DNA of 64,000 nt from Oscillospiraceae bacterium. Its GTDB lineage: Bacteria; Bacillota; Clostridia; Oscillospirales; Acutalibacteraceae. Below are positions 52,210 through 61,084 of the stretch, piece by piece (the first letter of the stretch is position 1; the number at the start of each line of letters is the position of its first letter). The position numbers and the translations under genes were made by a program. The stretch lies in the NCBI GenBank assembly GCA_902792985.1, contig CADBBT010000010.1, positions 1 through 64,000 of the forward strand. The letters are read 5' to 3'. Under the pieces are notes generated by a model, which made no database searches, was not told the origin of the DNA, and was given only the letters and a program-made list of their open reading frames with translations.

Positions 52210-53169
52210 ATGAAAAAATGTCTGAGCCTCCTTTTCGCACTGATGCTGATCGTCCTTTGCGCGGCAGCGCCGCAAACGGCAAGGGCGGCAAATGTTCCGG
52301 CGGCGGGCAAGGTTTCCACCGGCGGTTACCGTCTGAATGTGCGGGAAAGAGCGACAACTTCATCGTCGATCAGAAAAAAACTCACAGATCAAAGCTGGAT
52401 CACACTCATTGAAAAAAACGGCGCCTGGTGGCGTGTCAAATACGGCGAAAACGCCTACGGCTATTGCCACGAAGCGTATATCGTCCCGCGCAGCGCCAGC
52501 GTGCACGCCGTGTTGCAAAACGGCGGCGCAACTGTCAAAATCTACCGCGGCGAAGGTACAAACTACGAGGTGAAAGCCGTTTTGCCGCACGGAACCGCCG
52601 TTGCCGTGCTCACCAAAGGTGACAACTGGAGCACCGTTTTGTTTGACGGCACGCATAAGGGCTATGTGCAAACGGCGCTTTTGCGGACCGCGCGCGTGGT
52701 GCCTGTTTCGCTGAACGTCACACGCTACGCGCAGACCGACCCGCGCTGGAAAACCGTTGCCATCGGCACAAACGGCGGCACGATCGGCACCATTGGCTGC
52801 ACAACGACCTGCCTTGCGATGTCGGAAACGTATCTGACCGGTCAGACCGTCACGCCCGCCATGATGGCAAAACAGCTGCGCTACGCGCCCGGCGGCAGTC
52901 TTTACTGGCCGACAGATTACACCGTGAACTTTTCAAACAGCGAGATCTATGCGCTTGTTCATGCACAGCTGCTCGCGGGAAAGCCCGTGGTTTTCGGTGC
53001 TAAAAAGGCGAACGGCGTCCAGCACTGGGTCGTTGTGACCGGCTGCGACGGCAGCGGTCTCTCCCCTGCCGCGTTCAGCATTCACGATCCCGCGTCGACT
53101 GCGCGCAAAACGCTTGCGCAATTCCTTGCGGTCTACCCGACCCTGTATAAGGTCGCGTGGAAAACGTAA
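52210..53169 (+). CDS. Secreted SH3-domain C39-like cysteine protease
   Basis: A 319-residue exported protein. Signal peptide (about 1-27), two bacterial SH3 domains (about 33-95 and 98-160) for wall binding, and a C39-like papain-fold domain (about 165-319) with Cys197 in GTIGCTTTCLAM, His272 in QHWVVVTG and the Asp in SIHDPAS, so the active site looks complete. Likely a cell-wall peptidase or processing protease. GGAGG lies 6 bases before the ATG. Gene stands alone, with a bidirectional terminator behind it. Confidence 0.87.
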   Translation: MKKCLSLLFALMLIVLCAAAPQTARAANVPAAGKVSTGGYRLNVRERATTSSSIRKKLTDQSWITLIEKNGAWWRVKYGENAYGYCHEAYIVPRSASVHAVLQNGGATVKIYRGEGTNYEVKAVLPHGTAVAVLTKGDNWSTVLFDGTHKGYVQTALLRTARVVPVSLNVTRYAQTDPRWKTVAIGTNGGTIGTIGCTTTCLAMSETYLTGQTVTPAMMAKQLRYAPGGSLYWPTDYTVNFSNSEIYALVHAQLLAGKPVVFGAKKANGVQHWVVVTGCDGSGLSPAAFSIHDPASTARKTLAQFLAVYPTLYKVAWKT

Positions 53170-53175
53170 CCAAAC

Positions 53176-53216
53176 AAAAGCTGCGTGGACCGGAAAGGTC
53201 ACGCAGCTTTTTTGTT
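53176..53216. terminator. Bidirectional terminator between the C39 protease and khpA
   Basis: AAAAGCTGCGTG pairs with CACGCAGCTTTT, extended by GACC/GGTC, then TTTTG. Confidence 0.85.
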
Positions 53217-53220
53217 TTTA

Positions 53221-53469
53221 TCAGTCGATCTCGATCATGATTTTTTCGTCATTTCTCGTGGCGGTTGCACGCATGACGGTTCTGATCGCTTTGGCGATTC
53301 TGCCCTGTTTTCCGATCACACGACCCATGTCGTCCGGAGCAACGTGCAGATGGTAAACGGTCACGCCTTCGGCGTTGATCTCATCGACCTCGACCGTGAC
53401 TTGCGAAGGATCGTCAACAAGACCCTGCGCAATGGTGATCAGCAGCTCTTTCAAGGAGCACACCTCCAT
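53221..53469 (-). CDS. khpA: KH-domain RNA-binding protein KhpA
   Basis: An 82-residue protein that is a single KH domain with the GRVIGKQGRIAKAIRT loop. KhpA (with KhpB) binds RNA and affects cell division and size in Firmicutes. It begins 2 bp after rpsP, the standard neighbour, so both are made together. rimM and trmD, which often follow, are absent; a terminator comes next. Confidence 0.95.
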   Translation of the reverse strand: MEVCSLKELLITIAQGLVDDPSQVTVEVDEINAEGVTVYHLHVAPDDMGRVIGKQGRIAKAIRTVMRATATRNDEKIMIEID

Positions 53470-53471
53470 CC

Positions 53472-53717
53472 TTATTTAATAACGTCGCACTTTTTCAGCA
53501 GCGCCTTAACAGTATCTGTCGGCTGCGCGCCGTTGTTCAGCCACTTCTGGGCCTTTTCCGCGTCGATCTTGATCTCGGACGGCTCTTTCATCGGGTTGTA
53601 GGTACCGATCTCTTCAATGAAACGACCGTCACGGGGATAGCGGGAATCCGCCACGACCACACGATAGAACGGAGCTTTCTTTGCGCCCATACGACGAAGT
53701 CTGATTTTTACTGCCAT
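53472..53717 (-). CDS. rpsP: 30S ribosomal protein bS16
   Basis: An 81-residue protein, full family length ([39 protein letters not shown]). It assists 30S assembly. The ATG at 53717 has GGAGGTAAC upstream; the longer frame is spurious. ffh lies upstream, khpA downstream. Confidence 0.97.
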   Translation of the reverse strand: MAVKIRLRRMGAKKAPFYRVVVADSRYPRDGRFIEEIGTYNPMKEPSEIKIDAEKAQKWLNNGAQPTDTVKALLKKCDVIK

Positions 53718-53780
53718 GATTGTTACCTCCAAAAAATATAGAAAAATTATTGAATGACACGTTTTGCGTGTTATTTACGA

Positions 53781-55157
53781 TTAAAGCGGGAACCCGTTCG
53801 GGCCGCCCATGCCGTTCATGCCGTTCATGCCGGGCATATTCATCATGCGCTTACGCATTTTTTTGCCGCTCTTGCCGTTGAACTGCTTGAACATCTTCTG
53901 CATCTGGCGATACTGCGAAAGCAGCCGGTTCACATCCTCCACCTGCATGCCGCAGCCGGCGGCAATGCGGCGTTTGCGCGAGGGGTTGATGATGTCGGGC
54001 TTTGCGCGCTCCTGCGGCGTCATCGAATAGATGATCGCCTCCATGCGGTCAAACGCGTGCTCGTCCACATCCACATTGTCGATCTTGTTGCCGATGCCCG
54101 GCAGCATTTTCAGCAGATCGCGGATCGAACCCATGCGGCGCATCTGGTGCACCTGATCGAGCAAGTCGTTGAGATCGAACTTGTTCTTGCGCAGCTTGGC
54201 CTCCAGCTCACGCGCCTTTTTTTCGTCGAGCTCTTGCTCCGCCTTTTCAATGAGCGAGAGCATGTCGCCCATGCCGAGGATACGCGAGGCCATGCGGTCC
54301 GGATGGAACACGTCGAGGTCGCCGAGCTTTTCGCCGGTGCCGACGAATTTGATCGGTTTGCCGGTGACGGCTCTTGCGGAAAGCGCCGCACCGCCGCGGG
54401 TGTCGCCGTCAAGCTTGGTAAGGATCAGGCCGTCGATGCCCAGCGCGTCGTTGAACGACGTTGCAACATTGACCGCGTCCTGACCGGTCATGGAGTCCAC
54501 GACCAGCAGAATCTCGTGCGGATGCACTTCGCTTTTGATGTTTTTCAGCTCGTTCATGAGCTGTTCGTCCACATGCAGACGGCCGGCGGTGTCAAGGAAC
54601 ACATAGTCGTAGCCGTGGTCTCTTGCTTCGGCAACCGCGCGGCGCGCGATCTCGACCGGGTCGATCTGTCCGAGCTCAAACACGGGCACGCCGGCTTTTT
54701 CACCGACGACCTGCAATTGCTTGATCGCGGCGGGACGATAGACGTCGCACGCGGCGAGCAGCGGACGGTGGCCCTGGTTTTTCAGCATGAGCGCGAGCTT
54801 TGCGCTGTGGGTCGTTTTACCGGAACCCTGCAGACCGCACATCATCACGATCGTGGGCGGATGGTTCGCCGTGTTGAGCCGTGCTTTTGTGCCGCCCATG
54901 AGCGCCGTCAGCTCTTCGTTGACGATCTTGATGACCATCTGCGAGGGCGTCAGGCTTTCCATGACCTTTGCGCCGATGGCACGTTCGGTCACGGTTTTTG
55001 TAAAATCTCTGGCAACCTTATAGTTGACGTCGGCTTCCAGCAGCGCAAGACGAACCTCGCGCATTGCGTCTTTGACGTCGGCTTCGGTCAGAGCGCCTTT
55101 GCTGCGCAAGCGTTGAAACGCAGCTTCCAGCCGTTCGGAAAGGCCTTCAAATGCCAT
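53781..55157 (-). CDS. ffh: Signal recognition particle protein Ffh
   Basis: A 458-residue SRP GTPase that binds signal peptides and SRP RNA to target proteins to the membrane. N domain, then G domain with GLQGSGKTTHSAKLA, DTAGRLH and TKLDGDTRGGAAL, then the Met-rich M domain ending GMNGMNGMGGPNGFPL. The C-terminal Gly-Met repeat (MNGMNGMGG) is typical. ylxM is upstream, rpsP downstream. Confidence 0.97.
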   Translation of the reverse strand: MAFEGLSERLEAAFQRLRSKGALTEADVKDAMREVRLALLEADVNYKVARDFTKTVTERAIGAKVMESLTPSQMVIKIVNEELTALMGGTKARLNTANHPPTIVMMCGLQGSGKTTHSAKLALMLKNQGHRPLLAACDVYRPAAIKQLQVVGEKAGVPVFELGQIDPVEIARRAVAEARDHGYDYVFLDTAGRLHVDEQLMNELKNIKSEVHPHEILLVVDSMTGQDAVNVATSFNDALGIDGLILTKLDGDTRGGAALSARAVTGKPIKFVGTGEKLGDLDVFHPDRMASRILGMGDMLSLIEKAEQELDEKKARELEAKLRKNKFDLNDLLDQVHQMRRMGSIRDLLKMLPGIGNKIDNVDVDEHAFDRMEAIIYSMTPQERAKPDIINPSRKRRIAAGCGMQVEDVNRLLSQYRQMQKMFKQFNGKSGKKMRKRMMNMPGMNGMNGMGGPNGFPL

Positions 55158-55169
55158 GGTATCAATCCT

Positions 55170-55535
55170 TTATGCTTCGTTGAGCAGTTTTGTCAGTGTT
55201 TGAATCCGGGAGACGGCATCGTTGATCTCGCGCGAAAGGATCGTGCGCATGTTGACCTCGTTGATGATGTCGGCCATGTCGCTGATCTCCTGCAGTCCCT
55301 TTTGCAGCTCCTGAAAGCGCTGATACAGCCCGAGGTGGGCTTCAAAGTCCTGCAACTGCGCCTCGGCGCGTTTGATGGAATCGCGCACGCCCTGGCGGGT
55401 GATGCCTTCATTCTGGGCGATCTCGGAAAGAGAAAGGTCGTCGTCATAGTAGTATGTGATGAAATCACGCTGTTTTTGCGTGAGCATATCACCGTAGATG
55501 TCAAACAGCATGGTGATTTGCAGATCCTTTGCCAT
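55170..55535 (-). CDS. ylxM: YlxM-family helix-turn-helix protein
   Basis: A 121-residue UPF0122 protein with a sigma-like helix-turn-helix (LSLSEIAQNEGITRQGVRDS), always found upstream of ffh. It binds SRP components in streptococci, where known. A GGGAGGG precedes the ATG. First gene of the ylxM-ffh-rpsP-khpA group. Confidence 0.93.
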   Translation of the reverse strand: MAKDLQITMLFDIYGDMLTQKQRDFITYYYDDDLSLSEIAQNEGITRQGVRDSIKRAEAQLQDFEAHLGLYQRFQELQKGLQEISDMADIINEVNMRTILSREINDAVSRIQTLTKLLNEA

Positions 55536-55641
55536 TCCGATTTCCCTCCCGTAAAGATTTTTCGCTTTACAGCCTGGTTATTATACAAAACAAAAATGGA
55601 TTTGTCAAGTGTTTTTCAAAGAAATGTAAAAGTTTTTTGCT

Positions 55642-56034
55642 TTACAGGGAAAATGTTAGCGGCAAAAGATCGGAAAGCGTGAATGTCTGCACGTTTTCGC
55701 CGTCGCGCAGAATGATCTTAAAGTCCGGCGCGCAAAATTCCGCCATCACCTGGCGGCAGATGCCGCACGGCGGACAAGCGGATGTAAAGTCGCCGTCCTT
55801 GCCGCCGACAACTGCGATCGCGTCAAAGTCATAGACGCCTTCGCTGACCGCTTTGAAAAACGCGGTGCGCTCGGCGCAGCAGGTCGCGCCGAAGGAACCG
55901 TTTTCAATGTTGCAGCCGGTGAACACTTCGCCGTCGCTTGAAAGCAAGGCCGCTCCGACGGCAAAGCCGGAATAGGGCGCATAGGCATGCTGCGCAGCCT
56001 GATGTGCCCGTTCGATCAATTCTGTTTCGTTCAA
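55642..56034 (-). CDS. cdd: Cytidine deaminase
   Basis: A 130-residue enzyme that converts cytidine and deoxycytidine to uridine and deoxyuridine. Zinc site: CNIENGSFGATCCAERTA plus PCGICRQV, with the catalytic Glu in CAERTA. The start is taken at the TTG (56034) because GGAGGAG lies 6 bases before it; a GTG at 56049 is possible. It ends the nucleoside-salvage group. Confidence 0.92.
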   Translation of the reverse strand: MNETELIERAHQAAQHAYAPYSGFAVGAALLSSDGEVFTGCNIENGSFGATCCAERTAFFKAVSEGVYDFDAIAVVGGKDGDFTSACPPCGICRQVMAEFCAPDFKIILRDGENVQTFTLSDLLPLTFSL

Positions 56035-56055
56035 GGGTATCTCCTCCACATGATA

Positions 56056-56409
56056 TTACTGTCGTCTGAAATCAAAAACATCGTGATAAATATTCAATAC
56101 GGTCCCGTTGATTTGAACCGTTTCGGCATCCAGCCATTGCACATCCGCCTCGGATTCATGATAATTCCAGTAGATGTTTTTCTGCTTTCCGCTATCAAAT
56201 ACCGCGCAGCCTCTGATCGCAGTATCCGTCGTTGCGCCGCCGTCGACACGGTACACCTCAAGGCGGGCATCGGAATACGGAGAAGCATAGGAACCAACCG
56301 GATCCCCCTTCGGAAGACACAGCATAGAAGCAAAGAAATACCGGTATCCAACGCCGACGAGCGTCAGGAGTACCAACAAGACCGCAATTGCCGCAAATGC
56401 CTTTTTCAT
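56056..56409 (-). CDS. Small membrane-anchored hypothetical protein
   Basis: A 117-residue protein: a basic start with one membrane anchor or signal (AAIAVLLVLLTLVGVGY) and a beta-rich exported part (LEVYRVDGGATTDTAIRG, WNYHESEADVQWLDAETV). No family recognised. Its ATG overlaps the stop of the GNAT gene by 4 bp, so it belongs to the same operon; a link to nucleoside salvage is not evident. Confidence 0.7.
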   Translation of the reverse strand: MKKAFAAIAVLLVLLTLVGVGYRYFFASMLCLPKGDPVGSYASPYSDARLEVYRVDGGATTDTAIRGCAVFDSGKQKNIYWNYHESEADVQWLDAETVQINGTVLNIYHDVFDFRRQ

Positions 56410-56963
56410 GATTCCGCCTCCTTATGGAGTGCTTCCCACTGCGCTTTCGTCATACAGTTCACATGGCCCGTGCGCGTTTCGCCCAGCAGCGGCACCGGCA
56501 CGTCTTTGCTTGTGTGATGAAAGCGAAAGCCGATTTTTTCCTGCGCGCGCTTTGATTTTTCGTTGCCGTCGTAGTAGGCGCACCAGACCTTCGTCATTCC
56601 GAGCTCTTCAAACGCGCGGCGCAGCAGCTCCCCTGCCGCTTCGGGGATCAGTCCCTGCCCCCAAAAGGGCTTTCCGATCCAAAAGCCGAGCTCACATTCG
56701 CTGTCGGTCTGCGCAAGGTCGCTTTTTTCCTTCATCTTCAGCTCGATCGCGCCGATGGCGATGTTGTCTTCTTTCAAACAGACGGCATACGCCTCTTTGC
56801 CGCAGAGCACGGTTTCGATCACTGTCCGGCTCTCCTCGGCGCTTTTGTGCGCCGGCCAGCCTGCAGGCGGACCGATGTCGGGGTCACGGGCATACTGAAA
56901 CATACTTTCTGCGTCGCCGCTTTCCCACGGGCGCAAAAGCAGGCGTTTTGTCGTCAGTATCAT
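56406..56963 (-). CDS. GNAT-family N-acetyltransferase (RimJ-like)
   Basis: A 185-residue acetyltransferase of the RimJ/RimL class (MILTTKRLLLRPWESGDAES, GFWIGKPFWGQGLIPEAAGE, KSKRAQEKIGFRFHH). The family acetylates N-termini or small amines; the substrate is unknown. The ATG at 56963 has GGAGG 7 bases ahead. It overlaps the deoB stop by 4 bp and is in the nucleoside operon by position. Confidence 0.88.
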   Translation of the reverse strand: MILTTKRLLLRPWESGDAESMFQYARDPDIGPPAGWPAHKSAEESRTVIETVLCGKEAYAVCLKEDNIAIGAIELKMKEKSDLAQTDSECELGFWIGKPFWGQGLIPEAAGELLRRAFEELGMTKVWCAYYDGNEKSKRAQEKIGFRFHHTSKDVPVPLLGETRTGHVNCMTKAQWEALHKEAES

Positions 56964-58126
56964 AAACATTCCTCCAGCGGCAGAACACTGCCGGCAAGCT
57001 CGTTTTCCACCCCGAACAGCGCCGCGACCGTCTTGCCGATGTCGGCATAGGTTTTTCGCACACCGAGGTTTTTCGGCCGCAGCCGTTTGCCGTAGATCAG
57101 CAGCGGGATGTATTCGCGCGAATGGTCGGTCGAAGGCGTCAGCGGGTCGCAGCCGTGGTCGGCGGTGATCATCAGCACATCGTCCTCGCGCAGCGTCGGC
57201 AAAAACGAGCCGAGCCAGCGGTCAAATTCCATCAGCGCCCGCGCATAGCCGGGTGCGTCGTTGCGGTGGCCGTAAAGCATATCGAAATCGACAAGGTTGG
57301 TGAAGCAAAGCCCACGGCCAGCGGTTTTGGAGACCGCGTTCGTCTGCGCCATCCCGTCTGCGTTGGACGTCGTCGGATGCGCTTCTTTCAGCCCCTTTCC
57401 GGCAAAGATGTCGTAAATTTTGCCGATGGGGTATACGTCAATTCCCGCGTTCGAAAGCACGTCCAGCAGCGTGTCGCGCGGCGGAACAAGCGAAAAATCG
57501 TGACGGCGCGGCGTGCGCACAAACGGGAATTCGCCCGCAAACGGACGCGCGATCACACGGCCGACGGCGTGTTCGCCCTGCAAAATCTCACGCGCGATCC
57601 GGCAGTAACGGTACAGCTCCTGCGGCGGAACGATGGATTCGTGCGCGGCGATCTGAAACACGCTGTCCGCCGAGGTGTAGACGATCAGCTTGCCCGTGCG
57701 CAGATGCTCTTGTCCGTAGTCCGCGATCACCTTTGTGCCCGAATACGGCAAATTGCACAGCACGCCCCGACCGGTGCGGCGCGAAAACTCGTCCAAAAGC
57801 GCCTGTGGAAAGCCGTGCGGATAGGTCGGCATGGCTTTTTCGGAAATGAGTCCGCAAATCTCCCAGTGTCCCGTGGTGGTGTCCTTGCCCTTTGAGGCTT
57901 CGGCAAGCTTGCAGTAAGAGCCGATGGGCGTGTCTTCCGGCGTGCCGACGCCGATTTCGTCAATCGAATAAAGGCCGAGCTTTGCCATGTTCGGCACAGA
58001 AAAGCCCGGCTGTAAAAAACAGGATCGCAGCGTGTGGCTGCCTTTGTCGCCGAACGCGGCGGCATCCGGCAGTTCGCCCACACCGAAGGAATCCAGAACG
58101 ATCAAAAATACTCGGTTTGCGCGCAT
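56960..58126 (-). CDS. deoB: Phosphopentomutase
   Basis: A 388-residue metal-dependent alkaline-phosphatase-superfamily enzyme that converts (deoxy)ribose-1-phosphate to the 5-phosphate. Motifs: VLDSFGVGELPDAAAFGD with the metal ligand Asp near the start, KGKDTTTGHWEI carrying the active Thr, and VLMITADHGCDP and STDHSREYIPLL. Full length. GGAGG within the deoD end precedes the ATG at 58126. Starts 1 bp after deoD. Confidence 0.95.
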   Translation of the reverse strand: MRANRVFLIVLDSFGVGELPDAAAFGDKGSHTLRSCFLQPGFSVPNMAKLGLYSIDEIGVGTPEDTPIGSYCKLAEASKGKDTTTGHWEICGLISEKAMPTYPHGFPQALLDEFSRRTGRGVLCNLPYSGTKVIADYGQEHLRTGKLIVYTSADSVFQIAAHESIVPPQELYRYCRIAREILQGEHAVGRVIARPFAGEFPFVRTPRRHDFSLVPPRDTLLDVLSNAGIDVYPIGKIYDIFAGKGLKEAHPTTSNADGMAQTNAVSKTAGRGLCFTNLVDFDMLYGHRNDAPGYARALMEFDRWLGSFLPTLREDDVLMITADHGCDPLTPSTDHSREYIPLLIYGKRLRPKNLGVRKTYADIGKTVAALFGVENELAGSVLPLEECL

Positions 58127-58127
58127 C

Positions 58128-58850
58128 TCAGTCCTCCAGGAAAATCGCCGTTTCCAGCGCAAGGCGCATCATGTCGGTAAAGGTGGTCTGCCGCTCTTCT
58201 GCCGTGCAGCTTTCGCCGGTGAACGGCAGATCGGATACGGTACAGATCGCAAGGGCATGCTTTTTGCAGCGCATGGCGTTGAGATAAAGCCCCGCCGCCT
58301 CCATCTCCACGGCAATGGAGCCGTTGTTCGCCCATAGTGCGGTGCTTTCGGCATCTGCGTCATAAAACGTATCGGACGAAAGGAAGTTGCCGACTTTGAG
58401 AAACAAGCCGAGCTTTTCGGCGCAGGCATCCGCCGCTTTGAGCAGCGCATAGGAGCAGGTCGGCGCAAGGGTGCCGCGCACGCCGAACTGACGCGCATAG
58501 TCGGAATTCGTGTTTGCGCCGAGGGCTGCGACGATGTCGCGCAGTGCGATCCCCTCCCCGATCCCGCCGGCCGAGCCGACGCGGATGATGTTTTCCACAC
58601 CGAAAAAGGTGTAAAGCTCATAGGAATAGATGCCGATGGACGGGATGCCCATGCCGCTGGCCATGACAGAGACTTTTTTGCCCTTATAAAAGCCGGTGTA
58701 GCCCTGGATGCCGCGCACGTTGTTCACAAGCACGGCGTTTTCCAGAAAGTGCTCCGCGATGAATTTTGCGCGCAGCGGATCGCCGGGCATGAGCACGGTT
58801 TTGGCAAAACCGATATCGTTCAAAAGCGAGATGTGGGGCGTTGAAAGCAT
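58128..58850 (-). CDS. deoD: Purine-nucleoside phosphorylase (DeoD type)
   Basis: A 240-residue hexameric PNP that splits purine nucleosides with phosphate. Motifs: MPGDPLRAKFIAE, GMGIPSIGIYSYEL, IRVGSAGGIG and the Glu of VEMEAAGLY and Asp in VSDLPF. It feeds ribose-1-phosphate to DeoB next to it. First gene of the deoD-deoB-GNAT-hypothetical-cdd group, or co-transcribed with metA 15 bp upstream. Confidence 0.94.
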   Translation of the reverse strand: MLSTPHISLLNDIGFAKTVLMPGDPLRAKFIAEHFLENAVLVNNVRGIQGYTGFYKGKKVSVMASGMGIPSIGIYSYELYTFFGVENIIRVGSAGGIGEGIALRDIVAALGANTNSDYARQFGVRGTLAPTCSYALLKAADACAEKLGLFLKVGNFLSSDTFYDADAESTALWANNGSIAVEMEAAGLYLNAMRCKKHALAICTVSDLPFTGESCTAEERQTTFTDMMRLALETAIFLED

Positions 58851-58865
58851 AGGATCACCTCAGGT

Positions 58866-59792
58866 TCACTGAATGCTGTTAATGTCGTATGGGGTGCGCT
58901 GATAGACGAAATAGTTCAGCCAGTTGGAAAACAGCAGCGTTCCCGCGCCGCGCCAGGTCAGAATCGGCGCTTCGGTGGGGTCGTTGAGCGGAAAATAATT
59001 CTTTGGCAGCTCAATATCGAGCCCGCGCTCCTTATCGCGGAAATACTCCTTTGCCAGCGTGTCGGCGTCATATTCGCTGTGTCCCATGGCGAAAAACTTG
59101 CGGCAAGCAAGATCCGAGATCAGATGCACGCCGGCGTCGTGGGAATACGCGAGCACCTGCAGATCCTTGCAGTGCGCGATGTCCTCGAGATGGATCTCGG
59201 TATGGCGCGACTGCGGAACAGAAAATGTTTGGTCAAAGCCGCGCAGGATCGGATGATAGGTGTCGAGCACCTGATGCTCAAAGATTCCGAACATCTTCTT
59301 TTTCAGCGTGTATTTCGGGATGCCGTAATGATAGTAAAGCGCCGCCTGCGCGCCCCAGCAGATGTGGAACGTGGAATAGACGTTTGTTTTTGACCATTCA
59401 AAAATGCTGCAAAGCTCTTCCCAGTAGTCAACTTCCTCAAACGCCATCAGTTCAACCGGCGCGCCCGTCACGATCATGCCGTCGTATTTGTTGCCTTTGA
59501 TCTCGTCAAACGTCTTATAGAACGTGAGCATATGATCTTCGTCGGTGTTTTTGGATTTATGCGACGCCATCTGCAGCAGCTCCACATCCACCTGCAGCGG
59601 CGAATTGCTCAAAAGGCGCAAAAGCTGCGTTTCCGTAACGATCTTCGTCGGCATCAGATTCAAAATGATGATCTTAAGCGGACGGATATCCTGGCTTTGC
59701 GCGCGCGTCTGCGTCATCACAAAGATGTTTTCCTGTTCCAGACTTTCTTTGGCCGGCAACCGGTCATCCACCTTGATCGGCATACGCGTCAC
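58866..59792 (-). CDS. metA: Homoserine O-acyltransferase (MetA family)
   Basis: A 308-residue enzyme that activates homoserine for methionine synthesis. Catalytic Cys in [19 protein letters not shown], the FEHQ segment and His/Glu in FAMGHSEYD. Many clostridial MetA proteins use acetyl-CoA rather than succinyl-CoA; the deciding residue cannot be assigned with certainty here. It is followed closely by deoD in the same direction; an S-box riboswitch is not visible upstream. Confidence 0.93.
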   Translation of the reverse strand: MTRMPIKVDDRLPAKESLEQENIFVMTQTRAQSQDIRPLKIIILNLMPTKIVTETQLLRLLSNSPLQVDVELLQMASHKSKNTDEDHMLTFYKTFDEIKGNKYDGMIVTGAPVELMAFEEVDYWEELCSIFEWSKTNVYSTFHICWGAQAALYYHYGIPKYTLKKKMFGIFEHQVLDTYHPILRGFDQTFSVPQSRHTEIHLEDIAHCKDLQVLAYSHDAGVHLISDLACRKFFAMGHSEYDADTLAKEYFRDKERGLDIELPKNYFPLNDPTEAPILTWRGAGTLLFSNWLNYFVYQRTPYDINSIQ

Positions 59793-59872
59793 CTCCGTTG
59801 TTTCATTTCATGTTATAATAACACAAAAAAGAATAAAAGTAAAGATTTTTTTCACAGCCAAAACACCCTTTG

Positions 59873-59880
59873 CATAGAAT
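59873..59880 (+). promoter_or_regulatory. Sigma-E-like -10 box before cotJABC
   Basis: CATAGAAT resembles the sigma-E -10 consensus CATANANT and lies 52 bp upstream of the cotJA start. A clear -35 is not visible, so this is a suggestion. Confidence 0.35.
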
Positions 59881-59931
59881 AACGCGGAACCCGATGTGCC
59901 GGTACATTGTTCCGAATCCAACAAGGGAGAG

Positions 59932-60183
59932 ATGTTTTTGAACAACAACAGAAACTGCGGCTTTTCCATGCAGCAGGCCGCCGCAAACTCCTGCTGTCAG
60001 TGCCCGACAACGGACGAAACGGTCACGGCGCTGCCCGAAAACGTTGCCGTCGCGATGGCCTATGTGCCGTTTCAGACGGACAACGCGGTCTATCCTGTGG
60101 AACAGGCGGTGCTGGTCGGCACGCTGTTCCCGGTGCTGAACAAACCCTTTACGGGCGTACATGCGGGGTGCGGCAGAACATGA
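59932..60183 (+). CDS. cotJA: Spore coat protein CotJA
   Basis: An 83-residue protein with the family core VAMAYVPFQTDNAVYPVEQA and LVGTLFPVLNKPF. CotJA is an inner coat component made in the mother cell. The N-terminal part is Asn/Cys-rich. The start is the ATG with AAGGGAG ahead. Its stop overlaps the cotJB start by ATGA. Confidence 0.92.
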   Translation: MFLNNNRNCGFSMQQAAANSCCQCPTTDETVTALPENVAVAMAYVPFQTDNAVYPVEQAVLVGTLFPVLNKPFTGVHAGCGRT

Positions 60184-60434
60184 AACAGAACAACTCTTTG
60201 AAGATGCGCTTCATGGCCATCCGCTTTGCCATGTGGGATCTGCATCTGTATCTGGACACCCATCCGAACGACGCCGCGGCAAAGCAGCTGCTGCAAAAAT
60301 ATGAGCAGCAGTATGAAGAGATCGCCGCGGCCTACACCGAAAAATACGGTCCGTTTGAAGCGAGCGCAGCGGGCAGCGGCGAAGCATGGCTCAAAGCGCC
60401 CTGGCCGTGGACAAATTGCGGGGGGAATGCATAA
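60180..60434 (+). CDS. cotJB: Spore coat protein CotJB
   Basis: An 84-residue protein (FAMWDLHLYLDTHPNDAAAK, YGPFEASAA, WLKAPWPW), the CotJB family, needed to place CotJC in the coat. ATGA overlap with cotJA; its stop codon overlaps the cotJC start by one base. Confidence 0.93.
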   Translation: MKQNNSLKMRFMAIRFAMWDLHLYLDTHPNDAAAKQLLQKYEQQYEEIAAAYTEKYGPFEASAAGSGEAWLKAPWPWTNCGGNA

Positions 60435-61030
60435 TGTGGCAATATCAGAAAACACTGCAGTATCCGATCAACATCACGAACCCGAATCCGCTGTATGCAA
60501 AGATCATCTCTTCGCAGCTCGGAGGTCCGGACGGGGAATTGGGCGCGTCGCTGCGCTATTTGAACCAGCGCTTTGCCATGCCCACGCCGCTTCTTCAGGG
60601 GCTTTTGACCGACATCGGCACCGAGGAGCTCGCGCACATGGAAATGATCGGCACGCTGATGCATCAGCTCACGCGCGGCATGACGGAAGAACAGATCAAG
60701 CGCGCCGGGTTTGAGGCCTATTTCGTCGATCACACGGCCGGCGTTTATCCCGCGTCGGCGGCCGGCTTCCCGTTCACGGCGGCATATTTCCAAAGCAAGG
60801 GGGACGCGATCACGGATCTGTTTGAGGATATGGCGGCGGAACAAAAAGCCCGCACGACCTATGACAACATCCTGCGGCTGGTGGACGACCCCGAAGTGAC
60901 GGACGTCATCCGCTTTTTGCGCGAGCGCGAGATCGTGCACTTCCAGCGCTTCGGCGAAGGACTGCGGCTGCTCACGGATGAGATGAACGAAAACAACTTC
61001 TATGCCTACAACGTGTCACTGGACCGCTGA
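60434..61030 (+). CDS. cotJC: Spore coat protein CotJC (manganese catalase family)
   Basis: A 198-residue ferritin-like protein with metal ligands in TDIGTEELAHMEMIG and MAAEQKARTTYDN and REREIVHFQRFG, related to manganese catalase. It may protect the spore from peroxide. The ATG at 60434 overlaps the cotJB stop (TAATG); the longer frame from 60386 is not used. Ends with a terminator. Confidence 0.94.
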   Translation: MWQYQKTLQYPINITNPNPLYAKIISSQLGGPDGELGASLRYLNQRFAMPTPLLQGLLTDIGTEELAHMEMIGTLMHQLTRGMTEEQIKRAGFEAYFVDHTAGVYPASAAGFPFTAAYFQSKGDAITDLFEDMAAEQKARTTYDNILRLVDDPEVTDVIRFLREREIVHFQRFGEGLRLLTDEMNENNFYAYNVSLDR

Positions 61031-61045
61031 AAGGCAAACAAAGGG

Positions 61046-61080
61046 ACAAGGACACCGCGCGGCGTCCTTGTTCGTTTTTT
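61046..61080 (+). terminator. Terminator of the cotJABC operon
   Basis: ACAAGGAC/GTCCTTGT stem with inner CGCGCG, followed by TCGTTTTTT. Confidence 0.8.
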
Positions 61081-61084
61081 TAAA

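Noticed and set aside
53754-55682. Plus-strand ORF of 642 residues
   Set aside because: Shadow of ffh and ylxM on the other strand; composition (His/Phe/Val rich) is not protein-like for this genome.
59793-59931. S-box riboswitch upstream of metA
   Set aside because: The interval is short and AT-rich with no visible S-box core or terminator.
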